Shown: positions 42,972 to 52,068, counted from the first letter of the stretch. The stretch: 64,000 nt of DNA from Dyadobacter jejuensis (GCF_003149085.1 NZ_QGDT01000003.1:310001-374000); one strand, 5' to 3'. Translations and numbers: made by a program. Notes: generated by a model from the letters alone, not told the origin.

Positions 42972-45662
42972 CTATTTTCCTTTTGAGGTGTTATAGATTG
43001 GATTTTTTTCATTACCTCCCGACATTAGATATGCCGTAAGATCACGTAATTCGTCGGGGTTCAATCCATTGATTAATCCTGGTAGCATAATAGAAACCGT
43101 TGAAGTCTTTACAACCTTCACCGATTTTTTAGCTATTTTCCTAACTGTGGTCGGATCAAATGGATTTTGTGAGATATAATAATGCGTTGCATCTTCATTC
43201 AGCTGGCGGCCAAGTACCGATTCACCGTCATTCAATTCATAAATGAAGGAAGCATATTGATCCGAAATAGCCTTGTTCGGTACGATAATCGCCTCCATCA
43301 TATCCTTCACTGAGAACCGATTGCCAAGTTGAGTAAGGTCGGGACCGACATCCGAGCCTTCACCACCTATGGTATGACAACGGTTACAAAGTACTGCCGA
43401 GAATATAAGCTTACCTCTTTCGAAGTCGCGATTTTCAAGATGACCCGAAACCAGGCTATCCGCTTCTTCTACCTTCCAGCCACGGCCTGGTCCTTTTGGA
43501 TTGTAGGTTTGGGTTAAGGAATTTCCATTGGAGGTCAATTTGCTAGCTCCTGACAATTGATCATAATGATCTCTTTTATCCTTAGGGACATTTTTGAGTG
43601 CGAGGTTACGCGCCTTGTCGATGAAGCCAATATAGCTTCTTCCCCCCTGATAACTAAATGCTTTATCGAACCATTTGAAGTATTCATCACGCATCTGATC
43701 ATTCCATCCGGTTTTGGCACTGCTCAATACGAATGCATAGTAAGTCTGTTGCATAGGTGGCATTTTCTCTAGCATACCTGCTATGTCCAAGCCATATTGA
43801 GGGTTTCTCAGGATAAGATCGGATGAAGCCGTAGCGGTCTCGTTGTCCACATCGTCAAATTTTTCATTGGAAGTCAACAGTGCCAATGTTTTTTTAACGG
43901 CGTCCGGTGCCTCCAAAGCAATAAGCACTTTACTGAATTGCTTATTGGAAAGGGCAGATTTAGAAGGGAATAGAGGATTTATATTGTTGATCAAGGCCGT
44001 TTTAGTAGCGGCATCGGGCTGCCCATAACGGAATATTGCTACTTCTGTAGTCCTTAGAAGATCTCTCTGTTTTTCCTCATTCAATTTTTTAAAATCGATA
44101 CTGGCAATCGCCTTTAGTAAGGCCGATTTGTCGGAAGCAGATCCCTGGCGCGTCAAAGCCAAGAGTGCATATACCTTCTTACTAGGGTTAGTTTCGGCTA
44201 ATGCTTTTTGCTTCCATCCCACCACTGGCTGATTTTCTATGGCCAATCGTGCCGCGTAGCGAACGAAACGGTCGGGATGATCTAGGTGAGGCCATGCGGT
44301 GTCAACGGCTTTCGGGTTGGGGCCTACATGAAACGCTTCTAATTCTCTGCGCAATTTATTCTCTGGGGTAACGATCGCCTTGGCGAGTGCCGAGTTGGCA
44401 GGAAGTTTTTGGTAGTCTTTGTAATATACCCTGTATAGATCCGATTGCAATCTACGACCTCCAGTCAAAAAGTACAGTGCTCCATCGGGGCCAATGGCTC
44501 CATCAGTCAAAGGAAGCGGAGAGCCAGAAAGGAACTCCTCATGATCGGCACTATAGGATGCTCCATTCGGTTTTAGATGTAGCCCATGAACGATCCCGAA
44601 GCTCCAGTCGAAAGCCAATAAGGTATTTTTGTATTTGGCGGGGAACTTGGCATCTTTAAGATATATCAGGTTTGTTGGAGAGCCTTGGCCTATATTCATG
44701 ATGGCGGGCATATTGTCGGGGAACGAAGGAGACCATTTTGCATCGCCTGTTCTCCAGCCAAACTCGCTACCGCTGGTTGTATGGCATACGCGTGTAGGAC
44801 GGTACCACGGGGTTCCAAAATCCCATTCCATATCGGAGTCGTAGGTAAACAAATCGCCCGCTTCATTAAAGGCGATATCGAATGGATTCCGGTATCCGGC
44901 GCTTATCAGTTCCCATTTTTTACCGTCAGGATCCGTATGGGCTATCCAGCCACCTGGTGCATGACGATCGTTGGCATGGCCCCGTGGATCTTTTATGAGC
45001 GGAAACAGGTTGTCATCACCCCAGTTTTTGGGCAATCTGTAGATGTCCATCTCTGGGAGATCGGTATGGTTACCCGCTACTACATAGAGGGATTTCTTGT
45101 CGGGCGACAATACGATGCTGTGAGGACCGTGCTCTCCTTCACCATTCATGGCCTTGAGCAAGGTGATCTTATCGTATTGGTCATCGTTATTGGTATCCTG
45201 AAGTCGGTAAAGACCACTTTTGTCCGAGAATTTTGGATTGGAGCGGTTGTTCACCATCACATATAGGCTATTGAACGCGTAGAGCAACCCATGAGAAAAA
45301 CCCATTTGGATTTTTGTCGTGTCTCCATTTATGCCGAGTTTCTCGACTTCTGGTTGGGCATTGCTGCCAATGGGGGGAAGTTTCAATCGGTACAAGAAGC
45401 CATATTGATCGGAGGCGATCATGCGCCCTTTGTCATCGAAGGTCATCGACACCCATGACCCTTCGTTATTCTCGGAGGGGCTGTATAAGTGATCTGCTTG
45501 AAAACCATCGGCAAGTTTAAGCTTTCCAACTTTATCGTCGGATGGAGCCATGGTTTTGGCAGAACGGTTACTGACTAATACCCCGCAGGAAACGGTCACG
45601 GCTAGCATTGCGGCCAACCCTGTTGGTAGATTTAACCATTTTTTCGGTTTGTACATATTCAA
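42972..45662 (-). CDS. PVC-type haem-binding dehydrogenase with C-terminal cytochrome c
   Basis: 896-residue exported protein, probably a lipoprotein (TVSC at about residue 26). The N-terminal 400 residues form a glucose/sorbosone dehydrogenase-like propeller (for example DDKGRMIASDQYGFLYRL, HGPHSIVLSPDKKSLYVV, YRNPFDIAFNEAGDLFTYDSDMEWD). A HEAT-like helical part covers about 420-680. The C-terminus has one cytochrome c haem site CNRCH (Cys759-His763) and a SIMLPGL Met ligand candidate. Family members oxidise sugars or alcohols and hand electrons to cytochromes; the substrate is unknown. It precedes the isomerase-like gene by about 190 bases. Confidence 0.85.
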   Translation of the reverse strand: MNMYKPKKWLNLPTGLAAMLAVTVSCGVLVSNRSAKTMAPSDDKVGKLKLADGFQADHLYSPSENNEGSWVSMTFDDKGRMIASDQYGFLYRLKLPPIGSNAQPEVEKLGINGDTTKIQMGFSHGLLYAFNSLYVMVNNRSNPKFSDKSGLYRLQDTNNDDQYDKITLLKAMNGEGEHGPHSIVLSPDKKSLYVVAGNHTDLPEMDIYRLPKNWGDDNLFPLIKDPRGHANDRHAPGGWIAHTDPDGKKWELISAGYRNPFDIAFNEAGDLFTYDSDMEWDFGTPWYRPTRVCHTTSGSEFGWRTGDAKWSPSFPDNMPAIMNIGQGSPTNLIYLKDAKFPAKYKNTLLAFDWSFGIVHGLHLKPNGASYSADHEEFLSGSPLPLTDGAIGPDGALYFLTGGRRLQSDLYRVYYKDYQKLPANSALAKAIVTPENKLRRELEAFHVGPNPKAVDTAWPHLDHPDRFVRYAARLAIENQPVVGWKQKALAETNPSKKVYALLALTRQGSASDKSALLKAIASIDFKKLNEEKQRDLLRTTEVAIFRYGQPDAATKTALINNINPLFPSKSALSNKQFSKVLIALEAPDAVKKTLALLTSNEKFDDVDNETATASSDLILRNPQYGLDIAGMLEKMPPMQQTYYAFVLSSAKTGWNDQMRDEYFKWFDKAFSYQGGRSYIGFIDKARNLALKNVPKDKRDHYDQLSGASKLTSNGNSLTQTYNPKGPGRGWKVEEADSLVSGHLENRDFERGKLIFSAVLCNRCHTIGGEGSDVGPDLTQLGNRFSVKDMMEAIIVPNKAISDQYASFIYELNDGESVLGRQLNEDATHYYISQNPFDPTTVRKIAKKSVKVVKTSTVSIMLPGLINGLNPDELRDLTAYLMSGGNEKNPIYNTSKGK

Positions 45663-45890
45663 TTTAGTATTAAGAATTGGTTTTTATTTCTTGGTTTATT
45701 TAAATTTTTGGCGGGTTATGTCCAATTAACACAATAATAAAAGATTATCTTTAAAACACTGTCCTGCACTATCTGTATTTTTTCAGAAAAATACAGAATG
45801 ACTATAATTTTGGATTAAAATTGGCTTATAACTCCACTTTTTGAATTATATATTACCGTAAGCTATATAATTTTTGAGACAATTTATAAA

Positions 45891-45930
45891 GCAAAAGCAG
45901 TTCTTGCCCAGGAGTAAGAACTGCTTTTGC
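45891..45930. terminator. Hairpin terminator after the SusD remnant
   Basis: Perfect 15-bp stem (45891-45905 with 45916-45930) around CAGGAGT-type loop sequence. On the minus strand it stands 25 bases after the stop of the SusD remnant and probably was the terminator of the intact gene. Confidence 0.85.
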
Positions 45931-45954
45931 GTGGATCCTACTTGGCCACGTATC

Positions 45955-46326
45955 TTAAAAGTATGGAGTTAAAGCGGACTCTACTGCTGGAAGACCATAG
46001 TAGATATCCAAGACAGTAAAAGCATTGTTTGGAGGGACGGCACCATCCGGAAAATAATAGGCTTTCGGATTACTTTTGACCCTTTGTCCATAGGCCGTAA
46101 TGACTTCCTGTACCCTATCGGTCCTTACCAGATCGAACCATCGTTTGTTTTCGAAGGCTAGCTCGACTCTTCGCTCCTGATAGATGGCCTTGCGCATATC
46201 GGCTTGAGAGCTCGCCGTGGTTGGGGCCAACTTGGCTCGGCTCCGTACCATGTTGAGGTAGGTGGCCGCTTGGGTAGGCTTACCTTGCTCATTGAGCGCT
46301 TCTGCCAGATACAGGAGTGTTCTTTT
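45955..46326 (-). pseudogene. C-terminal remnant of a RagB/SusD outer-membrane lipoprotein
   Basis: About 124 codons in one frame, starting immediately after an in-frame TAA at 46327-46329, so no full start is present. The translation has the standard SusD C-terminal pattern: LLYLAEALNEQGKPTQAATY, LNMVRSRAKLAP, then AIYQERRVELAFENKRWFDLVRT and RVQEVITAYGQRV. SusD proteins bind glycans at the cell surface with a SusC TonB-dependent transporter. The 5' two thirds and susC are absent; the fragment begins four bases after the stop codon of the DUF1501 gene, which marks a rearrangement junction. The terminator of the gene is preserved. Confidence 0.85.
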
Positions 46327-46330
46327 TTAT

Positions 46331-47755
46331 TTAAACTAGTAACTCCTTGATGATTTGGCCCTTGCCATCTGGAGTCGTATAAAAGGGTCGCTTCTCAATT
46401 TCATAATTGGTTTCGGGTGGAATCCCAAGGGCATGGTAAATGGTCTGGTGAATTTGGTCAATCTTTACTGGATTTTCAATGGTCTTACAGGGCCGCTCAT
46501 CGGCAGTTTTACCATATACGAATCCCTTTTTAATACCCCCTCCAAACATTAGCATAGAGCAACCATCGGTAAAGTGCCGATGCATGCCATAGAATTTCGG
46601 ATCGTTTAATATATCGGGTTGATTAACTTGTTCTTTTACGGTAGCGTCGGGTCTACCTTCTACCATCATATCTCTACTGAATTCGCTGGCCAGTACGATC
46701 ATGGTGCGGTCCAGATGACCCGATTGATCCAGATCCTTGATGAGCTGAGCTACAGGGCCGTCAATTTGTTTTTTCATTTCGACGAGGCGTGAATTGCCAT
46801 TCTCATGCGTGTCCCATCCCTTAAATGGCTCATACTCGGTGGTAACACTAATGAAGCGTGCGCCTTGTTCGGTAAGTCTACGCGCCAAAAGACACCCTAA
46901 ACCAAATTTCCCAGTGTTATAGATGTCATAACTATTTCGAGGCTCCGTGCTAAGATCGAAAGCCTTAGACTCTGGGGAGTTAAGTAAGGCATAGGCTTGT
47001 TCCATAGAACGCCGTAAGGATTCCCGTTGATAGTCACTGCCAAACTCTCCCACCGGACTGTTGTTGATCAGTTCATTGTAAAGCTGGTTGCGTCGTTCAA
47101 ACCTTTGGCTGTCCATACCTGCCGGAGGGCGTACGCTATCGAGTCCCTGGCTAGGGTCTGGAATAAAGAAAGGCCCAAATTCGTTTCCTAGGAACCCGGC
47201 CGTATGAAAAGCCTTAAGCTCTTCGGCTTCGCCCACTGTGAAGCGTTGGCCAATATCTATAAATGCTGGGATCACCGGATTTTTAGGACCCAGTTCCTTG
47301 GCGATCCATGAGCCTATATGAGGGGCGGCTACCGTCTGTGGTGGTTCGTAGCAGGTATGCCAATGGTACTGATGTCGGGAGTGTAGGATATGTCCCATGT
47401 CGGCGGCCATATAGGACCGGATGAGGGTCCCCTTGTCCATCACTCCCCCGATGGACTGTAAGCCTTCCGAAAACTGAATGCCATCGAGTACGGTCGGCAT
47501 GGATGGAAAGGTACTCAGCACGCGATTCCCTTCCATTCCTGTTTCATAAGGAGTGAACCGTTTAGGGTCAAAGGTCTCCGTATGCGCCATGCCTCCAGCC
47601 ATCCATAGCAAGATTACCGTGTCGGCAGAAGCAGTAGGCTTGGGGCTACAGCCCGTGATAATTTGTGAAGTGGGCAAGCTTGCGGCCAATGCCGCCATGG
47701 TAGCCGCGCTGGCGCCTTTCAAAAAGTCCCTTCTATTCCAGTTATAATGATGCAT
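46331..47755 (-). CDS. DUF1501 domain protein, Tat-exported, probable lipoprotein
   Basis: 474-residue DUF1501 protein. The N-terminus has a Tat signal NRRDFLKGASAATMAALA and then a lipobox-like ITGC (Cys about residue 36). Motifs: TVILLWMAGGMAHTETFDPK, GHILHSRHQYHWHTCYEPPQ, a GWDTHENGNSRL segment, LASEFSRDMMVEGRPD and a late HALGIPPETNYE. These match DUF1501 proteins in gene pairs with DUF1549/DUF1553 proteins. It follows such a gene after about 133 bases, and its stop is joined directly to the SusD remnant. Function unknown; presumed periplasmic. Confidence 0.9.
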   Translation of the reverse strand: MHHYNWNRRDFLKGASAATMAALAASLPTSQIITGCSPKPTASADTVILLWMAGGMAHTETFDPKRFTPYETGMEGNRVLSTFPSMPTVLDGIQFSEGLQSIGGVMDKGTLIRSYMAADMGHILHSRHQYHWHTCYEPPQTVAAPHIGSWIAKELGPKNPVIPAFIDIGQRFTVGEAEELKAFHTAGFLGNEFGPFFIPDPSQGLDSVRPPAGMDSQRFERRNQLYNELINNSPVGEFGSDYQRESLRRSMEQAYALLNSPESKAFDLSTEPRNSYDIYNTGKFGLGCLLARRLTEQGARFISVTTEYEPFKGWDTHENGNSRLVEMKKQIDGPVAQLIKDLDQSGHLDRTMIVLASEFSRDMMVEGRPDATVKEQVNQPDILNDPKFYGMHRHFTDGCSMLMFGGGIKKGFVYGKTADERPCKTIENPVKIDQIHQTIYHALGIPPETNYEIEKRPFYTTPDGKGQIIKELLV

Positions 47756-47888
47756 ATCGTTAGGGTTATCTCATTGATAATCAGATTGCTATTTATTTAC
47801 TTATTAAAAGTGATAAATGTATAATATAGTATTAATTGTACTATATATTTAATATGCTTATTACTTTATTTATGTACTAAAAGAATGA

Positions 47889-50234
47889 TTAGTATATTAA
47901 TTGAAATTCTGGTAACATCGCCATGGCCCACATCAAATCAGCTATATTGTTTTCATTAGGTTGGTTGCCCACGATTCGCCTGGCGGTTTCCGATTCCTTT
48001 TGATTAGGGGTCCTTCCCAGGGCCCTTCTGTACATTTCAGTAATTAACAGATCGGGCTGAGGATAGTGTTGTTTCCATTGTTTGGCCCCCTCTTTTAGCG
48101 TTCTGTCCAGTTGTTGCCCATTGGTAAGTTCTAAGGCTTGCAACAAGTTGGCTTGGGTGTTGCGTGTGGTCATGACGGTCTCCCTATTGGGGCGTCCTAA
48201 GGCGGTCAGAAAGGCGTCGTTCTTAACCAAACTTGCGCGTACAAAGGGGATTTTGCCTTTGATCTCCTCAGGCAATTTATCGGAAAGGGAGGAGTCGGCG
48301 TACATAGGAACGAAGGTCCTGCTGATAGCATCTGCAAACTGTTCGGCGGTGAGGCGCTTGCGTACCATTCCCGTAAACTGATAATCTTGATTCATGAGTA
48401 TTTCGGGCTCCTTAACGGATGTTCCTGGTAGTTGGTAGGCCTCCGAGGTGACGATCTGCAGCATAAGTCTTTTGATATCGAACCCATTTTCTGTAAAATC
48501 GTACGCCATCCAATCGAGCAAATCCTGGCTCCATGGCAGATTGTCCATAACATCCACGGGTTCTATCAGCCCTCTACCCATCAGCTGAGCCCAGATCCGG
48601 TTAACTAGGGTCCTATAAAGCCGTCCATCGGCGGGTTTTATGAGGTTGTCGGCCAACTGACGGAGTCGTTGCTCGGTACTTGCGTCGATGGCTATCTCTC
48701 CTAATTCTGGAAAGAGCATTTGTGTGCTGGCCATCTTACCGATAGGTTTGTCACATCGGTTTATTTCCAAGAGGGTATCTGCAAAAATATTGGCAAACCC
48801 ATAGGCTTGTTCGAGCTTCCAGTCGCTGACGAAACTATCGTGACAAGAAGCACATTTTAAGTTAAGTCCCAAAAAAACTTGAGCCACGTTCTGTGCCGCT
48901 TGCATTTCGGTACGTTGACTGGCATTAATGGTTCCCCTCCATTTTATTCCTTTAATAAATCCTTGAGACGCCTCATTGGGGCTAATGAGCTGATGGACAA
49001 ATTCATTGTATGGTTTGTTTTGGGCCAATGCGCTATATAGCCAGGGAGTTATTCCAGACCTTCCTTGGGTGATATAGCCGGTTCCGGTGTAGTCGTTTCG
49101 GAGTGCATCGTTCCAAAAGGTGAGCCAATGCTGGGCGTAGTCGTCATTCCTATTTAATAGTTGTTGTGCAAGTTTTTCTCTTTTATTGGGGGCATTGTCG
49201 GTAAGAAAATCCTCCAGTTCCTTAGGCTCAGGCAATAGGCCTATTAAGTCCAGGTACACCCGGCGGGCATAAGTACGGTCATCTACGGGAGCTGTCCATT
49301 TTAAACCTAGCTTTTGAAAATACGAATTTACGAAACGATCGATAGGGTTTTTATAGACCCCTTGGGGTACTTGAGGCAATCTTGGAGCCATTTCGGCCAT
49401 TCTAAAAATACTTCTTTCTTCTCCTTCGGGCCAAGGGGCCCCCCGGTCAATCCAATAACGAAGTATTTCAATTTCTGAGCTGGTAAGGCGCTTGCCTTTC
49501 GTTGGCATAGCTTCCTTATGGTTTGCTGGTAAGCTAATACGCCTGATAATCTCACTTTTTCCCGAATTACCAGGCTGTAAAATTGGGCCATTTTCTCCAC
49601 CAGCCATAAGGGCGTCCTTGCTATCGAGCCGTAAGTCTCCTTTCTGCTTGACCTCCCCGTGGCAACTATAACAGTTATGGGCTAGTATGGTTCTAACTTC
49701 GATATTAAGTTCTTGCAGCTGGTTGGGATCGAGCTCCTCAGTGGTGCTGGTCAGAGCAAATTGAGAGGGGGAAGGAGCTGGATCTTGATGCGTAGCAGGG
49801 AGCGTACCGCTTAGGTAGTCGGAGCCGTGCGTCAGCATGGCTCCATAATGCCCAGCCAAGCTCACCCCCAAGACGGTGGCAATGAGCAGTAATCGGTAAG
49901 TACGCAGGTGCCGATTGTGGGATAGATAGATGGTGGCGCTTGCTAAAATGAGGGTGGCAATACCCAGCCATTGATGTATGGGCAAATCATCTCCCCCATA
50001 TTCCTCGGTGTTGGCGAGTACTAGGCCAAAGGCCACTGAAAAGAAAGCACCTAATGTTCCAAGCCATAATAGCATCAAGATGGCCCGAGCGTAGATCTTT
50101 GATTTGCGGGTATAATCGACAAATTCTAAAAATAAAGCAACACATAGCAAACTGACAGGGAAGTGAACCACTAAGGGATGTAGGTGACCAAGGAATTTCC
50201 ATAGCCAAAAGGATTCTGAGATTTCAACAGACAC
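47889..50234 (-). CDS. DUF2231, planctomycete-type cytochrome c, DUF1549 and DUF1553 multidomain protein
   Basis: 781 residues. The N-terminal 150 residues have four membrane segments of DUF2231 type (LGHLHPLVVHFPVSLLCVAL and following). A cytochrome-type haem site is CYSCH (residues 188-192) in a PSCyt1-like domain; a second CASCH lies near residue 465. DUF1549 (RVYLDLIGLLPEPKELEDFL, WLTFWNDALRNDY) and DUF1553 (LYRTLVNRIWAQLMGRGL, PWSQDLLDWMAYDF, LMLQIVTSEAYQLP) follow. Such proteins are common in planctomycetes and Cytophagales and pair with DUF1501 proteins. Probable membrane-bound oxidoreductase component; the substrate is unknown. Confidence 0.88.
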   Translation of the reverse strand: MSVEISESFWLWKFLGHLHPLVVHFPVSLLCVALFLEFVDYTRKSKIYARAILMLLWLGTLGAFFSVAFGLVLANTEEYGGDDLPIHQWLGIATLILASATIYLSHNRHLRTYRLLLIATVLGVSLAGHYGAMLTHGSDYLSGTLPATHQDPAPSPSQFALTSTTEELDPNQLQELNIEVRTILAHNCYSCHGEVKQKGDLRLDSKDALMAGGENGPILQPGNSGKSEIIRRISLPANHKEAMPTKGKRLTSSEIEILRYWIDRGAPWPEGEERSIFRMAEMAPRLPQVPQGVYKNPIDRFVNSYFQKLGLKWTAPVDDRTYARRVYLDLIGLLPEPKELEDFLTDNAPNKREKLAQQLLNRNDDYAQHWLTFWNDALRNDYTGTGYITQGRSGITPWLYSALAQNKPYNEFVHQLISPNEASQGFIKGIKWRGTINASQRTEMQAAQNVAQVFLGLNLKCASCHDSFVSDWKLEQAYGFANIFADTLLEINRCDKPIGKMASTQMLFPELGEIAIDASTEQRLRQLADNLIKPADGRLYRTLVNRIWAQLMGRGLIEPVDVMDNLPWSQDLLDWMAYDFTENGFDIKRLMLQIVTSEAYQLPGTSVKEPEILMNQDYQFTGMVRKRLTAEQFADAISRTFVPMYADSSLSDKLPEEIKGKIPFVRASLVKNDAFLTALGRPNRETVMTTRNTQANLLQALELTNGQQLDRTLKEGAKQWKQHYPQPDLLITEMYRRALGRTPNQKESETARRIVGNQPNENNIADLMWAMAMLPEFQLIY

Positions 50235-50411
50235 GGCGGAAGAATTTTTTAAAGCAATTGCGCTAGTAATTGCTTTATAGTTATCATAAAACCAAAAGAA
50301 CTAAAAAATATTCGAATTCTTCTATTTCTATACAATTCTAAACATTTTTTCTTTTGGGACCATCCTGTGCTGTCGGAATCTCTCGATTTCTTTAAATCGA
50401 TTCTCATGCCG

Positions 50412-50504
50412 ATTGGAACTTGGCCGGTCGCGCCTGGCTGGCCGAACCTGGCCGGCCGCACCTAGTCGGCCACACCTAGTCGGCCACACCTAGCCGGTCG
50501 CACC
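50412..50504. repeat. GC-rich 14-bp tandem repeat
   Basis: About six copies of a 14-base unit close to GGCCGCACCTAGTC. Full copies start at 50426, 50440, 50454, 50468 and 50482, a truncated copy at 50496, and a degenerate one at 50412. Variation is limited to a few positions (GCGC/GCAC/ACAC and TGGCT/TAGTC). The sequence is far more GC-rich than its AT-rich surroundings and has no reading frame in the surrounding genes. Confidence 0.9.
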
Positions 50505-50529
50505 ATCTAATAGGGGAAGATAGTGAAGT

Positions 50530-50581
50530 GGATGACTACGGGAGGCGGGGGCTATCCAAAAGGAACCAGTCGTAGTCATCC
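50530..50581. terminator. Inverted repeat downstream of the XRE gene, possible terminator
   Basis: Perfect 11-base arms GGATGACTACG (50530-50540) and CGTAGTCATCC (50571-50581) around 30 bases, 30 bases beyond the stop of the XRE gene. The long loop and missing T-run make terminator function uncertain. Confidence 0.45.
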
Positions 50582-50611
50582 AGGGAAAAGGAAATTCGGT
50601 GGGCTACTTGT

Positions 50612-51079
50612 CTAGGCTTTAAAATCGGGAGTGAAATCCTGAAAGGTCCCATCGGAATAGAAAATCATTATTCTTTCTACAGCCTTCGTTCCTAAGCCAG
50701 CTGCTGAGCCCGAAGGAAGGCTGTTTTTGGAGGCGCTGACATTTTCCTGTATGCTTTCATCCTGTACAGGTGTAGGGTTCATTGAAATCTGAGGAGCCTT
50801 TTCGGGGGCTTTTTCTTCTATTTCGGGGGTATATGCGGCTGGTTTTGATGGGGTTGGCTCTGGAATATCAAAGGGTAAATCTTCGTCGTCCAAAATCCAA
50901 TTCAGGCCTAAATCGGGAAATCTACGTATAATTTTCTGCACAATGTCCAAACTAGGCTTGTTTCTACCTGCCAGGATATGGGAAATACTAGAACGCTGTA
51001 CACCTATCTCGTCGGCAAAGATGGAAGGGGACAAATTCTTCGAAGCCAGTATATGTTTTATTTTATCGCTAAGTTCCAT
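50612..51079 (-). CDS. XRE family helix-turn-helix regulator
   Basis: 155 residues. The first 62 residues form a Cro/C1-type HTH (KIKHILASKNLSPSIFADEI, then GVQRSSISHILAGRNKPSLD with the recognition helix SSISHILAG). A Pro/Glu-rich linker (about residues 70-120) follows, then a conserved-looking C-terminal tail AVERIMIFYSDGTFQDFTPDF, a form I have seen in Bacteroidota regulators. It is likely a DNA-binding regulator; targets are unknown. Upstream bases 51080-51117 carry direct and inverted repeats that could be its own operator. Confidence 0.85.
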   Translation of the reverse strand: MELSDKIKHILASKNLSPSIFADEIGVQRSSISHILAGRNKPSLDIVQKIIRRFPDLGLNWILDDEDLPFDIPEPTPSKPAAYTPEIEEKAPEKAPQISMNPTPVQDESIQENVSASKNSLPSGSAAGLGTKAVERIMIFYSDGTFQDFTPDFKA

Positions 51080-51117
51080 ATGTAAATGATTTAATATCCA
51101 AACAAATGTAAATCATT
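51080..51117. promoter_or_regulatory. Candidate autoregulatory operator of the XRE gene
   Basis: Direct repeats ATGTAAAT at 51080-51087 and 51106-51113, and inverted arms AATGATTT (51085-51092) and AAATCATT (51110-51117) separated by 17 bases, directly upstream of the start codon. Binding is inference. Confidence 0.4.
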
Positions 51118-51193
51118 CATGGCAACATTGCAAGCAAGAGGAGGGTCGTATTGTAAACTCTATTCAGTATACAAAAATATATCAACCAGTAGT

Positions 51194-51230
51194 TTAAAAA
51201 AATACAGGGACTGAAGCAGCCCCTGTATTT
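51194..51230 (-). terminator. Terminator of dapD
   Basis: Arms AAATACAGGG (51200-51209) and CCCTGTATTT (51221-51230) pair perfectly; on the minus strand the stem is followed by a T-run. It lies 22 bases beyond the dapD stop. Confidence 0.85.
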
Positions 51231-51252
51231 ATAAATGTACTTTTATACAAAG

Positions 51253-52068
51253 TTAAACCGTTACATTATTTTCTCTTAAAGCATCGTTTAAAGATGTTTT
51301 TAAATCAGTACTGGCTTTTCTCTTTCCGATAATTAGGGCGCAAGGCACTTGGTAAGTGCCTGCAGGGAATTCTTTAGCAAGGGATCCAGGGATAACCACC
51401 GAGTCGGCAGGAACGAATCCTTTATACTCGACGGGGGTATCGCCAGTGACATCAATGATTTTGGAACTACCGGTGATGGTGACCCCGGCTCCTAATACGG
51501 CCCGTGGTCCAATATGTGCGCCTTCAACTACGATACACCTGGATCCAATAAAGGCGCCATCTTCAATAATTACTGGAGCGGCCTGTACGGGTTCCAAAAC
51601 GCCGCCAATTCCTACTCCTCCGCTAAGGTGAACATTTTTGCCTATTTGTGCACAGCTACCTACGGTGGCCCAAGTATCTACCATGGTTCCCTCGTCTACA
51701 TAAGCGCCAATATTAACATAGGAAGGCATTAGGATAACACCTTTGGAAATATAAGCACCATAACGAGCAACGGCTGGAGGTACCACCCGTACACCAAGTT
51801 CCTGATAACCAGTTTTTAACTTCATTTTATCATGGAATTCAAAAATACCTACTTCGCTGACCTCCATTTGTTGGATAGGAAAGTACATGAGGATAGCCTT
51901 TTTCACGGCTTGGTTGACTTGCCATTCGCCATTTGCTAATTTCTCGGCTACACGTATGCGTCCTTTATCTACGTCTTCTACAATTTGTTTGATGAGTGCA
52001 ATAGCAGATGGTTCTGTCAATTTAGTTCTATCGTTCCAAATCTCTTCTATACTTGAAGTAAAGTCCAT
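51253..52068 (-). CDS. dapD: 2,3,4,5-tetrahydropyridine-2,6-dicarboxylate N-succinyltransferase
   Basis: 271-residue DapD, which succinylates tetrahydrodipicolinate in the lysine/diaminopimelate pathway. The left-handed beta-helix is visible as hexapeptide repeats (GAYISKGVILMPSYVNIGAYV, then GTMVDTWATVGSCAQIGKNV and GAFIGSRCIVVEGAHIGPRA), and VRVVPPAVARYGAYI is the usual active-site neighbourhood. Length fits the enzyme (about 270 residues). Meso-diaminopimelate supplies the peptidoglycan cross-link. Monocistronic, with its own terminator. Confidence 0.95.
   Translation of the reverse strand: MDFTSSIEEIWNDRTKLTEPSAIALIKQIVEDVDKGRIRVAEKLANGEWQVNQAVKKAILMYFPIQQMEVSEVGIFEFHDKMKLKTGYQELGVRVVPPAVARYGAYISKGVILMPSYVNIGAYVDEGTMVDTWATVGSCAQIGKNVHLSGGVGIGGVLEPVQAAPVIIEDGAFIGSRCIVVEGAHIGPRAVLGAGVTITGSSKIIDVTGDTPVEYKGFVPADSVVIPGSLAKEFPAGTYQVPCALIIGKRKASTDLKTSLNDALRENNVTV

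Larger units (their letters stand above)
50235..50611. other. Intergenic region with a GC-rich tandem repeat and an inverted repeat
   Basis: About 377 bases without a supported gene. It carries the 14-base tandem repeat at 50412-50504 and the inverted pair at 50530-50581 given separately. The first half (50240-50400) is AT-rich and should hold the promoter of the DUF2231/DUF1549 gene, but I see no clear box. Confidence 0.5.

Noticed and set aside
44685..45266. 193-codon open frame on the plus strand inside the haem-dehydrogenase gene
   Set aside because: Antisense to a recognised protein with strong domain evidence; no independent promoter or motif.
50249..50461. 70-codon open frame covering part of the 14-bp repeat
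   Set aside because: Runs through the tandem repeat and the promoter region; no recognisable protein features.
50412..50504. CRISPR array
   Set aside because: The repeats are contiguous 14-base units without spacers, and no cas genes are present.
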